From Setaria digitata (taxonomy: Eukaryota > Nematoda > Chromadorea > Rhabditida > Setariidae), in the NCBI GenBank assembly GCA_003640385.1, contig RCAB01000063.1, positions 145,501 to 209,500 of the forward strand: DNA of 64,000 bases, given 5' to 3'. Made by a program: the position numbers and the translations under genes. Position 1 is the first letter of the stretch. Each line of letters begins with the position of its first letter. The notes under the pieces were generated by a model. The model worked only from the letters and a program-made list of their open reading frames with translations, was not told the DNA's origin and did no database searches. Below, piece after piece: positions 50,808-63,950 of the stretch.

Positions 50808-53800
50808 ATGTCGGGATCAACAACACCGCAGAGACGTTTATCGCGTAAACTTACGCATACCAAAATTGTAAAGGAACTCTCGGTAAATTAACTGAGCGAA
50901 TTGACTTAATAAACAATAAAAAGAAAAAATAATGATAAAGGAAAATAATCGTAAGAGAACTGTTGCTTGCAAGAAGTTTTTAATGTTTTACCTGAAGTTG
51001 GAATTTTCATTTAAAATTACCCTGTCAAGTAATGAAATAGCTACTCAGAAAGTTTGTTTTAATCAATTTTTAATTAATTAACAACAAAGAAAAACAATTA
51101 ATTGTAAGTTTTTTATTTCTACTAGAAACTGGAAAATGCAATTGTGGAAATGGATCATGGCGAACAAGCACGTCGAGAAGGTCGTTTCGTATTTGAATGT
51201 TCCTGGGAAGTAGCTAATAAAGGTAATCATTTACTTTACCATTAATATTATTATTCAGTATTATTTCTTACTATTGTTATTAATCACTATCATTATTATT
51301 CTAATGCTGTTATTATTAATCATTTGAAAAAGATGAAATATTTATCATTTAATTTCATTTATTTTTACCAACTTTCTTCTGGGTAGCTAATTGGTTCATC
51401 GGAATAAAACTTGATATAACCTTAAAAAAAAGAGAAAAAAAAACAGAATCCTCAATAGAATTCCTATTGAATAACCAATTTCAACAAATTAAAATCTTTC
51501 TAATATTAATTAATTATTCCAGTTGGTGGGATATATACCGTACTGCGAACAAAAGCACCGGTGACAACTGAAGAATTAGGTGATCAGTATTGCATGTTGG
51601 GTCCATATAGTGAAGAACGAGTCAAATTAGAAGTACGTTTATCACTGTCAACGTATTACACTGTTTATCACTATGTGATATCATTGTTATTTTCAATTTT
51701 TTGAAAATTTTAGGTTGAGATTTTACAACCTGATACTGCACCATTGAAATATGCTTTGGATCAACTAAGAGATCTCGGCTTTAAGGTAGCATTCATCATC
51801 TTCTTAATGAAATATTTCGCAGTTTTTTCATTTTTCAAACATTTTTCTTCCTCTTTTTTTTCGTTTTCTTGCTTTTTTTTTTACTTTTTTTAAAGACATT
51901 TTATAGTTTAACATAAATTACTTTTTTTTTTCAACAAACTTATTCAAAAAAAAATTTTAAGGCAAGTTATGGTAGATGGTTAATTGATGGTTATCCGAAA
52001 GTGGTACTATTTGATATTGTTTCGGCTGCATGGAAACTTGATCAGTGGAAACAAGAAGTACCATTTTGTAATGATTCATTAATTAGTAAAAATTTCTAAA
52101 TTATTTAAGCAGCTTATGCTATACCTTTTTTTTTTTCGAAATTTTATCATCTGTTGTTAATTTATTAGTATTCGACTTAAAAGAAGTTTGTACTATTAAC
52201 CACGGAATTATTTTAATACATCTGATTACTAGAAAATTACCACTGATTAATTGTAAAAATCATATCAACCAATTATCATAGCAAATTCAGCTATGGGATT
52301 CATGTAAAATTGGAATACCATATCATGATAAGGAATCAAATGATGCCGTCATATTGGGTTTTATGGTTGCAATATTTATACAAAAGGTTAACTTTTCATT
52401 CTTCTCTTCTATTTAATAATAATAATTATTACTATTAATGATAGTTCAGGAAATAACAAACAAAAAATATTTTGTTATAGTATTTATACGCTATCGAAGG
52501 TTACCAACCGTTATGTGTAGCTCATTTTCATGAATGGCAAGCTGGTATTGGTCTTATTTTATCCAGGTATTTATTAATTGTAATTTTCTTTTTTTTTTTC
52601 CTTAATGAAAATATATGATTATGATTTTGCTATTAGTTATTTTCTATTCCTATTGATTTCTTTTATCCTCCTTTCTATCGTTATATTTTTAGCAAAAGAA
52701 AAGGTTGATATAAAAATGTGTACGTTCGTTTTCTTCTTTTAAATTTTCAAATAGGACAATATAGAAATTGTTTCGCTCATCATAAGAAATTTGCTGCTAA
52801 TCGTTTTTAAATAATTTATGCAGTTATTAGCATCAACTTGTTGATAAGGAATATTTTGTTCCTGATACGGATGATGCTATTCTGAAGTTTAATTGTAAGT
52901 ACTCATTTATTTTGAAATAAATTCTTTTAAAAATGTTTTAAAGTTATTAAATTTGAATAAAAAATTATCATTATAGATTATGGAAAACAGATCTCTCAAC
53001 GATTTTCACAACTCATGCAACCTTACTTGGCAGATATCTTTGTGCTTCTGGAGCAGATCTATACAACAACATTGATAAAGTTTGCAATCCTTTCTCAACT
53101 CTCATCAAAACTGAAATTTAAGACTGTACTAATTCAGATATCTTATTTTAAATACAAAAGATAAATTGATTTCATTCAGTGATAAGGCTGGCTGAACATC
53201 GATGTGACGACGATCCAGGCTTTACTGCTGTTCATTATTAAGCTTATTTCATAATTAAACCATTTCAAATTTCCGTCCAGTTTATCTTATCACGAGCTTG
53301 TAATGTATTAAAATTTTCGGCTTATAAGTATTTTATTTATAAAAAACATAATTATGGACATTATATAAATCAGATGTATTGAAAAAGAAATAAAAGGTTC
53401 ATTTTCGTTTAAAAACAAGCATATTTCTAATTGGTTTACAGATATTATCAATCAAACAAAAAAAAGTTAAATTTTTTTTTTTTTTAATTTAAATTTTCCT
53501 GAAAGAGGAAGAGTGAAAATTTTTAGTTTGATGTGGATCGAGAAGCAGGAACGCGTCAAATATATCATCGATATTGTATTGAAAGAGCAGCAGCGAATTT
53601 AGCACATATCTTTACAACTGTAAGGTTAGCAACATTTAACAGTTTATGATTTGTTAACAGTTTTGATTATCAGTAAGGTTTTATTTAAAAAGATAAAAAA
53701 ATAGCTTAATCGATCATATACTAGTTTATATTTCCTTTTTTTTCCTTTTTTTTTTGTAAAAAAATTTCTTACTTCAAAGTTGAATTTAGAAAAAATATCT

Positions 53801-56800
53801 ATAATTTAAGTTATCAGTAATGTTGTACATTTCTGTGTTTGATTTTCGTTGCAGTCATAGCAATAGACAGATAAAAAATTTTTTCCTTTCATTTAGAAGT
53901 CAGTATCTGAGAAATTAATTTTAAATGATTGATAAGTTAAATAAACTTTTTATCTTTTCTGTGCACTTTAATTGCGACATACTTTACGATGATATTCGCT
54001 CCTACTTTCAGATCTTAAAATTCGGACTTAAATTTAACTCATTTAGAAGAAAAAACCAGAAAATGCAGGAATTATTTTTTAGAATTTCAATAATTATCCT
54101 ATTTATTCACTTTAGCTATGATGCACTTTACGATATTGTTCATCCTACTTTACAGCTTAAAATCTTAATTTAAATTCAAATTTAAAAAAGGAAATTACCA
54201 AATGCATTATTTAATTATTTATTAAATTTCAAAAAATTATATGAGTCATTTAATTTTGCAGTGAAATAACAGGTCTTGAAGCAACACATCTCGTCAAAAG
54301 AAAGCCAGATATTTTAACACCAAATGGTTTGAATGTGATCAAATTTGCAGCCCTACATGAATTTCAAAATTTACATTCTATTGCCAAAGAGAAAATTCAC
54401 GACTTCATTCGTGGACACTTTTATGGGTTTGCTACTGTTTCATCAAAAAAAATTTTTTTCTTTCCAGCAGTTTTGAAATGATTTTGAAAACCAAATATCT
54501 ATCTCATTGTAGCATGTTCAATTCTAAATATACGACATTTTGATGGAATTCAGAATTATTTATGTATAGCAAGAAAATATTCTAGGATTTGCATGCAAAT
54601 TAAATAAGCAAAGCTTGCAGTGCATGCATACATACATGCATTCGTGCAATGCCCACGCCTATTGTAAGTAAAATTTATACTAGCCAAATTTGCATATAAC
54701 TACCCAATAAATAATAATTCCAGACATTATGATTTCAATTTGGATAAGACAGTTTATTTGTTCACGGCAGGACGTTACGAATTTACAAATAAAGGTGGTG
54801 ATTTTTTCATCGAAGCATTGGCAAGACTGAATTATCGTCTAAAGGTAATTAAACATAGTATTATTAGTTTATTAACGTTTTTCAAATTAGGTATTTTTTT
54901 GTCTCTAATCAAATAGCTTTCTCCATGACTTAAAAAAAAGTTATTAAAATCTAGTTGAAAATTTGACTGGGCTAACTATTTTCCTTTATACCGTACAACA
55001 GGTCTCATCATGTTAACATTTTTTGTAAATTATTTTAGAAAAATTCAGATAGGAATGGATAGAAAAATTTAAGCTGAAAACTTTAGAGAATGCCGATCAA
55101 TAGTTCAATCACCAACTGATCTCATATAATAAATATACATCCACAATTTCAAAATCTTTACTGAAATTCGATATTTGATTTTCCAGTTTGAATTCGTAAT
55201 TATAAATGTCAGATCGTAAAGTAATTTTGAAAAATTTAGTCATTGATGAATGTTCGCTCTTAAGTGATGCAAAGGAGAAAAAAAGGATTGTAATTTTCTT
55301 TTCATCCTTTTTTTTTTTTTCTGAAAGTTCTTAGTTTTGCTAATTGGGAAAAATTAGAAAAAGAAGTCTTTTTCAAAACAAAAGTAAAAAGCCAAAACAA
55401 AAAATCCTAGGTTTCTAATCAATAACATATTTGGAATTCGATATTTAGTACTGTTGATTAGAAAATAAGGTTCAAAATCTTGTCGAATCTGACATTTATA
55501 AAATTGTTTTCAACTATTCGACAAATTTTAAATCGTAAGTGACAATTTTAAAACTCAAGCCTTTCTATATCCATTGCCATGACAATAGCTTTTATCACAT
55601 AAAAATATATAGAAAATGAAAGCTTTTCTTTTATCGGCAGAAATTTTGGTTTCATATGTTTGCACATATTCCTCCTGGAATTGTCATTTTTTTTTTTTTT
55701 TTTATTTCTTCCTTTTTTTTTTTAACAGTTTGTTGCTTTTTTCATCATTAATAAAAAAGAAAAAACTGTTGCGATCGTGTTAAACTTTTTAGAGTTTTAT
55801 ATAAGAGGAAATTAAGTCTAGGCTTTGTTTCAATGATATAATATCTTTTTTTTTCAGTTCATAGCTATGCAAATTATATTTACAGGTATTTCTTCATTGA
55901 ATACTATTTCGTTTCTTTTTCTCTCCTTTTTTTTTTTTTTACTTTTTATTTTATATGTAAACATTGAAAATTATTGAATGGTATAAATGAAACAGCATAT
56001 GAATATTCTAATTTAAATTTTAGCGAAAAACGAAAGAGTGCTAAAATATTAAATTATTGCTGCAGCTGAATTAAATTTCGTCTATTTCTCATCCTTTTTT
56101 TTTAATACACCGTTTAAAATTGCGTTTTCCTTCTTTTTTTTTTTTCGAAATCTTTGAGTTTTTTTTTTTTTCTTTTGAACACTTCTCTCTTCATATTTTT
56201 CTCAGATCTAACTAAATAAACTTTCCGTATATCGCTGAGAGAAAATTTGAAACCTTTGAAAAATTATAGAATTGAAATTATAATTTCCTTTGCAAAGTCT
56301 TTTAGCATTTATTGGATGTGAATTCGATAATCCCAAAATTGCTTCTTTTCCGAATTTCTACAGATGAGAGCATCTAACTTCAATTATTTGTTTTTCATAA
56401 AAATTTTCATATCACAATTACTTGTCGGATGATAAATTCGAGAATTTCACGCAACAGTGAAATTCACACACTTTTTTTTCGTTAACATATGATTTAAGTA
56501 ATAGAAAAATGTCAAATTTTAATTTTCTTATATTTCATCTTTAATTTGACAGAAGTAGAAGTAATCATTTTTTCCCACATATAACAAACTGCACAAATGC
56601 CTTATTTTGTTTCATTTTAACGTTTTTATTTTTTCACTTTTTGATATTTCATCATTTATGTTCCTTCCTCCACAAATTCCACTAATTTCTCAAATTTTTT
56701 AAATTCAAATTTAGATGGTAGCAATAATTTTCCACCACTCTTCTCACCTATTTTGTTTTGTGTTCTCACTTAAATTAATCAATTACTATGATGATAATTC

Positions 56801-59800
56801 CCAAAAAGAACGGAAGAAAAAACTTTCCCCGAAATTGTTGTTTCTCCGTTTGCTAAAGTCATTCATTGTTCAGAGAAACTATTTACCTGCTTTAAAATGA
56901 TTGAATATTGCAGTTGAGATAAAAAAGAAGAATGAGAAAATAATTGCTTTTTTTCTTTTTCTCATTATTCGTTTTAAAATAAACAAAATAAAAAAAAATG
57001 GGAAACATTAACATAATATAGAATAAAAGTTTTATAATCAAATTAAAAACAATTCATTGTAAGCAACAATGAAAATATATTACATTTAAAGTTAAATTTT
57101 TTCAAAATAAAGCAAAAGATAATTGATTAAATTTTAGGCCGTTTTTTATTTCCATTTCACTTTTCTAATTTTTCTTACCATCTTTATCATTTTAATCATT
57201 TTATGTGAGCTTTTTCATTTTTTTCTTACTCTCTCATGTTTTATGGATACATTAATTTATTAGTTCATATGACCAGCACTTTTATTATAAAAGTAATCAG
57301 GATTTTTTTTTAAAAACTTGTTTACAAGTCTTTCACGCCTTTGTACACCCGTTTATCGCTGATGGATCTATTAAATAATTTATTTTACCCTTAACACCTG
57401 TGTCCATTGATAACATAAACGATATGTATTGTAAGAATCTCTTTTATAAGATTAAGAAATTTTAGAAATAAAATGTACTTTTTATTTCGTTGAAAAAAAG
57501 GCATTTTGTTGAAAAAAAGGCATAAAGAAGTACAAAAAATTATTGAAATTATAAAAAAACTTTTAAGTTAGCCAGTCTTGAATAGGGAGTGATTGATTGG
57601 CTAGTATTACTGTTGTAGTTCTTACATGTTACCAAATTTTTCAGTATTTGCAATAATTTACAGCTTGTATCTAATAATAAAACAAGATCTTCGGATGAAC
57701 TGCCCCGAGTTATCAGCAGATTTAACCGAATAATCCTATTTTATCAAGTTATTAAAGATTCTAACCAATTAATTGTATGAGGTAACGACGATGAAGCCTA
57801 GTCCAGTCCTGTACTGGGTGGCTTTGCTATATTCATCGTTGGCTACAACTGCTCTATTAGGTAATATCTGGGTAATATCTGTGGTATTAAATCAAATTCG
57901 TTATAATTTTCGACGAAATATGATCCATAAAAGACACATGAAAGGAACTGTACGAAATTCTGTAACTGTCTACCTGTTGATGCTATCAATGGCTGATCTG
58001 ACATCTATCTTACCTGTACCATTCCTTGTAATTGATATTTTCCATAATGATTGGCCATTTGGGATTATTTTATGCAAGTTGATTTTTCTCTATGAAGGTG
58101 CTAACAAATCGTTATCACCACTACTCCTAACTGCTTTTAGTGTTGACCGATGTTTCGCGGTTCGTTTACCGATGTTATTATCATTAAGACAAGCTAAATT
58201 TGCCTGTTTTATCCTACTTCTATGTTTTATTTCATCATTATTTTTCATCCTTCCTATTTTATATCATAGTAAAGTGAACGACATGTTAGATACCAACCAG
58301 AGAGTTCATTTAAAGTGTGTCCTGGAAATGTCACGAACATTTGACTTGCTACAGCTGTTGTGTCGTTATTTCTGATATGTTGCGTTTATGTTGCTATTCT
58401 TTGTCGACTTATTATCATCGTACTTATACAGATTTACCAATAACAACAATTATCACCGCTAGTACCAATTCACGTCCCATTATTTCACTAAGATCTGTTG
58501 TAAAATCGTACGCTTTAGTAGTGGCATTTTATTTCATCTTTGGACACCTTACTGAGCCATAAGATTCATCACCATCCTTCAAGATTTGTTGCTAGTTCTT
58601 CAAATGGCACCATATTGTTCAACGAATGCTGGATGCAAATCCTCTATCGATCTTCCCGGGTGTCTGTTCATGTGTTTACTATAAACTAGTTGTTTGAAGC
58701 ATTTTCTTAAATGACTTTATCTTATCACAAATAATTCGTAAACTTTTTGATGTATTGTAAAATTCATTTAAATTAATGTATGTTTACTTTAGGATTACTT
58801 AACTTTTTTTTTATTTGATTCTAATAGCTCGAAATGGGGAAAAAGGACGGAAAATTCTTTCCTAAACAACGAGTTTTTTTCTCCCAGAGCTTAATGATTG
58901 CAGACACCGCAGAGATACCGGATAATACTAACCTACTGCAGCGTAATGCACCAATAAGGAACTGCACAATATTGGTTACGACAAACGTTCCAGGAATGAT
59001 TGCTTATCCAGAATCGCAGGATAATTCCTGGAATAAATCATGATGATGCAGCAATGAATGATTTAAATACACGTCAAGTGATCCTAATGTATTTGGTGCA
59101 TGCGTTGCCATATGCACAAAGCGCATTTAGCTGGCTTTTTTACGCATTCCTGAATCTAACTTACGTCATTCCCGCTTGCATGGTGGAAAATTTTACCTTA
59201 GTCTTGTTAATAGGTCGAAAAAAAAGTAAGACCTTTTTTGGTACAGCAATCTAAATCTCTTTATAATCAGTTCTAAGTGAGCTTTTAAAAGTAAAGCACA
59301 GATACTCAATCGATAGGGAATATTTAGAAGTAAAGGGTAATAAAATTTAAGAGTCGACCTGTAAAATATCACTATGTCATCATTTCTTTCACAAAATTTT
59401 TTAATTTAATTTTTTTCTAATTTAATTTAGCGCTGAATTCACCAAGGAAAAGTTTTACAAAATATCTTTGACAATATTATCAATCGTTGATATTTCATCA
59501 TGTTTCTTTGATAATGTAGTTTTTTTTTAATTTTATTTTTTCAATCTTAAGTAAAATGAAAAAGAATGCAAATGCTGCTATTTCTTAATTAAATAAAATT
59601 CTTCTCATCAATCGAAGCAAAAAGAATACATTGCATCTTGTTTGCTTCCATTAAATATGCATAATTAATTTCTTTTTATTATTTCTAAAATTTCAGACAA
59701 TTCCTTCTTCTTCCTCTTTTTCTCTGGTCTTTTTCTTTCGATTTCTTTTGAATGATATGATTAATTAATTATTTATATCCGTTTTAGACATCAACTGATC

Positions 59801-61973
59801 CACGCTGTAAAGATGTCACCGTGGTTGCATTCATTATTTATCCGGCAGCCGCAAATTCATTTAACGTTGAATCGTTGAAAGGACAAGCTGTTTGCAAGCA
59901 ATTACATGATACGGTATCGAGAATAAAGGAAAATTTAGCCTCGAGAATGTTCGAAGCTTGCCTAAAGTTCGTTTCAATATTTGTAATAAAATTTCAAATA
60001 TTTCAACAATCGTACAATATTTAAGGACGATTAGTTCACTAGTTCACTTCACGATTAGTTCATGAGTTCGATTAATTTTTTTGATTAGTTTCTCTTCTAA
60101 TCGTTTAATATTCGATCTATTCAATTTTTTTTTTTTTTTTGACGAAGATGGGAAAGTTTTTCATGATGTAGCAAAAATCCGAAACTTTGGTTTATTTAGT
60201 GTTTGCTAAATAATGCTTAAATCACCTAAACTTTTGCGGGAATAAGTTTTTCGTCTTACTTTCTGAAAGAGACCACCCAGTAGCACTTATAAACATATGT
60301 TTTCAGCTCTTCTTTTCTAACTTCTGAATTATGATTTACGAAATTATTTCCTTTTGCAATAATTATCCGTATAAAATGGAAAAGATAGATTATTCAATGG
60401 ATAAATTAAAATTGAATTAAAATTCTGAAACTATCTTTGAATTTATAAAAAAAAAAACAACGGTGTAATTTTTTTTCTANTATAAAATTGAATTAAAATT
60501 CTGAAACTATCTTTGAATTTATAAAAAAAAAAACAACGGTGTAATTTTTTTTCTAGAGGTCGCATACCGGAAATGGAGGATTTGTTGCTTCCAGATGAAC
60601 GTATCCAATTAAAACGTTGTATATTAAGTGCAAAGGTAATCTTATTCAATAGAATAATAAATGAGTAAGAAAAGTTAAGTGATGAAATGATTTTATTATT
60701 TATATTTTCAGGAAGCATTTAAAATTATTTCAATTTTCCAAAGTTCAAAAATTTAAAGGATATTCATGATACCTTTCAAATTTAGTCTTTAATTCAAAAT
60801 AAATCAATTCTCTCAATTAATTATTTTAGCGTGATGTTTTACCACCAATATGTACGCATAATATGCTTGATGATGCCGGTGATCCTGTCTTAAACGCTTT
60901 CCGACGTACTCAACTTATCAATCAACCATATGATCGTGTTAAAGTAAGTTAAATCGAACTAATTTTCTCGTTAACAGTAAGTTTGTTAACATCATTTAGT
61001 GTTTGTTATGAAAAATTCATTAAAGGTAATATTTCACCCGGAATTTCTATCATCCGTTTCACCTTTGATGAATTTGGATTATGAAGATTTCGTCCGCGGT
61101 TGCCACATGGGTGTTTTCCCCAGCTACTACGAACCCTGGGGATATACACCAGGTTTGTTCAGGATTTCTTTTGCCAATTTATCATTTCATTTTTTGTTTT
61201 GTTTTTTTCTTTCTGTTTTTTTTACTACCTCAAATGATTGAGTTTTCATGTAGTAGACAATTTTCATAGCTGAATGTACGGTAATGGGTGTTCCATCTGT
61301 TACAACCAATCTCTCGGGATTCGGATGTTTCATCCAGGAGCAGGTTCAGGATCCACATGCATTTGGGATTTTTGTCATTGATCGTCGATTCAAAGGACCA
61401 AATGAGTCTATTGATGAACTTGCAAAAACTCTTTATGATTTCACGTTAGTTGAAAATGTTTCATAACTTAAATTTCAAGATTAATTGCAATGTCTGATTA
61501 TTATTTTAGTCAATTTTGAACAATAAGTTGTAGACTACTTTCTCGTCGTCAACGTATTATTATGCGAAATCGAACAGAGCGTCTCAGTGAACTTTTAGAT
61601 TGGAAAACTCTTGGATCAGTAAGTTATCTTGTTATCGTCAAAAATAATGTTTATCAGAACTAGAATTCGTCTTTTAAATTCCAGTTTTTATGATCAGTTT
61701 CTTATTTCTATTTTATTCCACCAAAATATGCACCTGAATATTCCGGAAAGTTTGCAGTTTTACCGGGAAGCACGACGGAAGGCACTAGAAGCGACACATC
61801 CAAATTTCATGCAGGTAATCGAAGAAACGGTAAAGAAAATGCCCCGTCCAACTTCGGCACCATCAACACCAACTCTGAGTCGATCCGCTTCAACAACACC
61901 TCATGATAGCGATGAATCAGATACATCGGAACAGGAAGCATTCGAAGCGAAAGCATGGGCAGAAGCTAATTAG
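50808..61973 (+). CDS. gsy-1: Glycogen [starch] synthase, GT3 family
   Basis: Cytosolic enzyme that extends glycogen from UDP-glucose. Eighteen exons join in phase to 700 residues: 50808-50882, 51126-51222, 51523-51632, 51714-51785, 51962-52057, 52282-52386, 52481-52566, 52977-53079, 53527-53624, 54262-54426, 54724-54844, 59788-59966, 60557-60635, 60830-60943, 61026-61152, 61270-61444, 61534-61618, 61758-61973. Landmarks: KVGGIYTVL (UDP-glucose loop, Lys57), [46 protein letters not shown] with the Glu536/Glu544 pair, TNLSGFGCF, and the arginine cluster [15 protein letters not shown] (about 604-618) that senses glucose-6-phosphate. The tail [17 protein letters not shown] lines up with the GSK3/PKA phosphorylation sites of animal muscle glycogen synthase; RRLS near the N-terminus is another kinase site candidate. 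The ATG follows directly on an acceptor (TTCATCCAG), suggesting spliced-leader addition. Intron 11 (54845-59787) contains a GPCR pseudogene; intron 12 contains an assembly duplication. Confidence 0.97.
54845..59787 (+). other. Glycogen synthase intron 11 (4.9 kb)
   Basis: Much longer than the other introns of this gene. Its first 2.9 kb is A+T-rich with T runs and no exon; 57791-59254 is a GPCR remnant on the same strand; the last 0.5 kb is again featureless. Exon 11 ends in phase 0 and exon 12 begins in phase 0, and residues on either side align continuously with animal glycogen synthases, so nothing in the intron is needed for that protein. Confidence 0.85.
57791..59254 (+). pseudogene. Class A GPCR remnant nested in a glycogen synthase intron
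   Basis: From ATG 57791 an open frame gives TM1 ([12 protein letters not shown]), TM2 ([10 protein letters not shown]), extracellular loop and TM3 ([11 protein letters not shown]..., SVDRCFAV), TM4 and the second extracellular-loop Cys (HLKCVLEM), then stops at 58373. TM5 ([16 protein letters not shown]) continues only in a second frame starting near 58354, TM6-like sequence ([16 protein letters not shown], to 58562) in a third, and a TM7-like segment ([17 protein letters not shown]) lies at about 59095-59150. Class A landmarks are damaged: DRC instead of DRY, no Trp in TM4, no CWxP in TM6, no NPxxY in TM7. Neighbouring genes keep frame over more than 8 kb of coding sequence, so several sequencing errors clustered here are unlikely. 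A peptide-receptor ancestry is likely, ligand unknown. A live gene with unusual introns is less likely. Confidence 0.65.
60408..60555 (+). repeat. 72-base direct duplication around an N (probable assembly artefact)
   Basis: 60408-60479 and 60484-60555 are identical (starting AAAATTGAATTAAAATTCTG, ending in the T run and CTA of a splice acceptor), separated by N, T, A, T. An identical copy on both sides of an unknown base is what an unresolved contig overlap leaves behind. It lies in intron 12 of glycogen synthase and duplicates the acceptor tract; the coding sequence is unaffected. Confidence 0.9.
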
Positions 61974-63860
61974 AAATTTAGGAAGAATGTAATTACTTCA
62001 TCAAAATTTATTAGCTTATAGGTGTAGTAACTTATCAGAATGCTAATTGATCATATCGGAAAAGGTCCTATTTTGTATTTTTTCTTTGCTTTCCTTCTTC
62101 TCCCTTCGAAAATGCTCAAATTAAAGGTTTTTGAAAATATTAATTTAAATCAGACAGCTGCCTATCTTGCAACCTCATTTATCTAATTTATTAATAAAAT
62201 AGAATATTAGGAAGGATAAATCCTCTAAATTTAAATCATTCAGTGGTAACTGACAGGTAATATATATTCATTTTCCATCTTTTCCTTTCTCCCATTAACA
62301 TTTAATTATTGTATAATTCTTTTTTCAAACCGATTATTAATAGAGCATTAAAAATTGTCAAAATTGATATCTGGCTTATATTTATAAAATTCTAACTAAT
62401 TATCTCTTTTGAACGTTTGAAAATGATAATTTTGGTCATTTACCAATAGCTATATTTACAGAATAGATTAAAATAACAGTTAATCATCTTCTCAATCATT
62501 ATAACATTTCTTATCAAATCTTCACATCTTTCATCTACAAAAAGCCTTCATCTTGTTGCTAATCCTTCTTCTCACTATATGCTTTCAATATCTTGTGCTA
62601 TTATTACAAATAATTCACCAGTATCACCTAATTTATCCGTTTGATTTCATTGTCAAATTAAATTAGTAAATTAAATTGAAAGAGCAAAGCAAACAGCACA
62701 GCTTCCTGCTCTTCTAATATAACATTGTGCTGTTATATTAATTACACTTCTTTACACTAATTTCTAGCCTTGATTATAATGTGCCTTAACTATTTGTAGA
62801 CATTTCTGCTTTCAATAAAGAAAGATTAAAGTAATGGCTTATTCCTTTTCCATAGAAATGATTTCAACTTTTACCTTGAAAAAAAAAAGAAGCATAAGAT
62901 CGGTAATAATTTACGGAATTATGAAGCCTTTACGTTACCATAAATTGAAACAGGTAACATTATTATCAGCTGCAATCTTGTTACAAAGAAACAATTTATC
63001 ATTACCAACATTCATTTATCATACTGCATAATGCATTTCACAAGTCGGTTTCCTTGACATAAAAGCAAAATTCCGAGTTTTTCTCAGATAGGTACATGTT
63101 CTTTTAGTAAGACTAGATGAGGATATATTACGATACTAGTAAATAATTACCCTATTAAATTGAAATAAACTACGATAAAATAAAATTGAATCATTAAGAA
63201 GTGGAATATTATTTTAAACATTAATCGCAAAAATTCAAAAAGAGAGCCGTACATTTTGACACAATGCTATGAATAATATGACAAACTTGAACAAATAAAG
63301 TCAGAAAAAATATAACATATCAGATCCACTAACAACATGAATCATGTTGCTGTGATTAACAGTGTCACAAACATGATGATCTCAAGCAGAGCAAACATTC
63401 AATACGAGCCGACATCATAACTCGGTTTCCACGCATATACACTTAAAAATGAAGGAGAAATACCACAGTAAAATAAAAATGGCTGATGGCGCGAAAAGAT
63501 TCTGCATCTTAAAGACGAGGAGATAGTGATGCTCAGCTAAAGTTCAAAAAATTCATATCTTGAGAGCCTCTCATTAATTCGATCCGAATAAAATATCAGT
63601 CGAAAACGAGACTGATAAAATCAACAAACACACACACCAAAAAAAAAACGAGAAAAAAGAAGCATTGCTCAACAAGACAATTACCAATTATTCTTTTACA
63701 ATCTCATGAAGATAATTTGTTAATTATCAAAAAAAAAAAAAAAAAAAANAATTTTGCATGCCGAATTTGCTCACAAACCCGCGAGGCTTATAATAACTAC
63801 CCTAACAAACTAAGCATAAAAACAGCTGTGATAACAAGTGCAAAAGAAATATTTGCTTAC
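61974..63860. other. Glycogen synthase 3' UTR and intergenic region
   Basis: The 3' side of glycogen synthase, with an AATAAA at 62193-62198 (and another near 62813) as possible poly(A) signals. A 65-codon open frame at 62834-63031 has no recognisable features. An N occurs in a poly-A run near 63749. No other feature is supported. Confidence 0.5.
62193..62198 (+). terminator. Candidate polyadenylation signal of glycogen synthase
   Basis: AATAAA about 220 bases after the stop codon, a usual nematode 3' UTR length. In sequence this A-rich the hexamer also occurs by chance. Confidence 0.35.
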
Positions 63861-63950
63861 CTGAGATGCGTTAAATATATTCACGGATAAAGCATACAAT
63901 TGATTGAGATAATATTTGCATGCAGAAATTTCTGCTATCACTCGAATCAT
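63861..63950 (-). CDS. Possible exon of a further minus-strand gene at the window edge
   Basis: A strong minus-strand donor (CATCTCAG|GTAAGC) ends at 63861. An ATG at 63950 opens 30 codons (MIRVIAEISACKYYLNQLYA...) that reach the donor in phase 0. It may be a first coding exon, a 5' UTR exon or chance. No domain is visible, and the following exon was not found in the window. Confidence 0.25.

Noticed and set aside
52693..52703. 11-base microexon in glycogen synthase
   Set aside because: Phase would allow it, but using the acceptor before 52977 instead gives the exact residue spacing of the family before [14 protein letters not shown].
53925..54173. 82-codon plus-strand frame inside glycogen synthase
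   Set aside because: Lies within intron 9; flanking exons join in phase without it.
62834..63031. 65-codon plus-strand frame after glycogen synthase
   Set aside because: Follows AATAAA, no domain, basic and hydrophobic chance composition.
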